Assembly: GCF_001949145.1 (NCBI RefSeq)
Contig: NW_019091529.1
Location: 182,962-246,961, forward strand
Length of the DNA stretch: 64,000 nucleotides
Origin: Acanthaster planci
Lineage: Eukaryota > Echinodermata > Asteroidea > Valvatida > Acanthasteridae
Reading direction: 5' to 3'
In this document: piece by piece, positions 63,995 to 64,000 of the stretch
Layout of the letters: each line of letters opens with the position of its first letter
Numbering within the stretch: the first letter of the stretch is position 1
Position numbers and translations under genes: made by a program
Notes under the pieces: generated by a model
Seen by the model: only the letters and a program-made list of their open reading frames with translations
Told to the model about the DNA's origin: nothing
Databases searched by the model: none

Positions 63995-64000
63995 CAAACA

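Overview
This is eukaryotic genomic DNA: the genes are split into short exons with GT/AG introns, the AT-rich spacers are full of transposon debris, and there are two runs of N. The gene content (furin-activated, probably GPI-anchored matrix metalloproteinases, a Penelope-like element, many foldback elements) fits a marine invertebrate, most likely a non-vertebrate deuterostome such as an echinoderm, hemichordate or cephalochordate. The species cannot be fixed from the sequence alone.

Three matrix metalloproteinase (MMP) genes are present. MMP-A (+ strand, 869-6525) lacks its signal-peptide and first propeptide exons, which must lie before position 1. MMP-B (+, 35572-47054) is complete in nine exons (512 aa) and is a close tandem duplicate of MMP-A: exon lengths, intron phases, some intron stretches and part of the 3' flank match. 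Both have a cysteine switch, a furin-type RRKKR site, a zinc-binding catalytic domain, a short hinge, a hemopexin domain and a hydrophobic C-terminus that looks like a GPI signal. MMP-C (-, 63735-54282) is complete in ten exons (508 aa) and faces MMP-B tail to tail. It is a secreted-type MMP with no furin site and no membrane tail, with one extra hinge exon and an otherwise identical intron-phase pattern.

The 28 kb between MMP-A and MMP-B, and the 7 kb between MMP-B and MMP-C, contain no convincing host gene. They hold LINE fragments (7.5-8.2 kb, 49.05-49.56 kb), a nearly complete 3.05 kb Penelope-like element (27995-31040) with inverted terminal repeats and a hammerhead-ribozyme core, and many non-autonomous inverted-repeat elements. 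Several of these elements lie in MMP-C introns, together with a 22-bp minisatellite.

Functionally the window is an extracellular-matrix proteolysis cluster: two cell-surface, furin-activated proteases and one secreted protease activated by another route. The most noteworthy features are the shifted stop codon after the MMP-A GPI signal, the altered residues after the Met-turn in MMP-A and MMP-B, the basic clusters in the MMP-C hemopexin blades, and the ribozyme-bearing Penelope element, in which one arm keeps the ribozyme core and the other has lost it.
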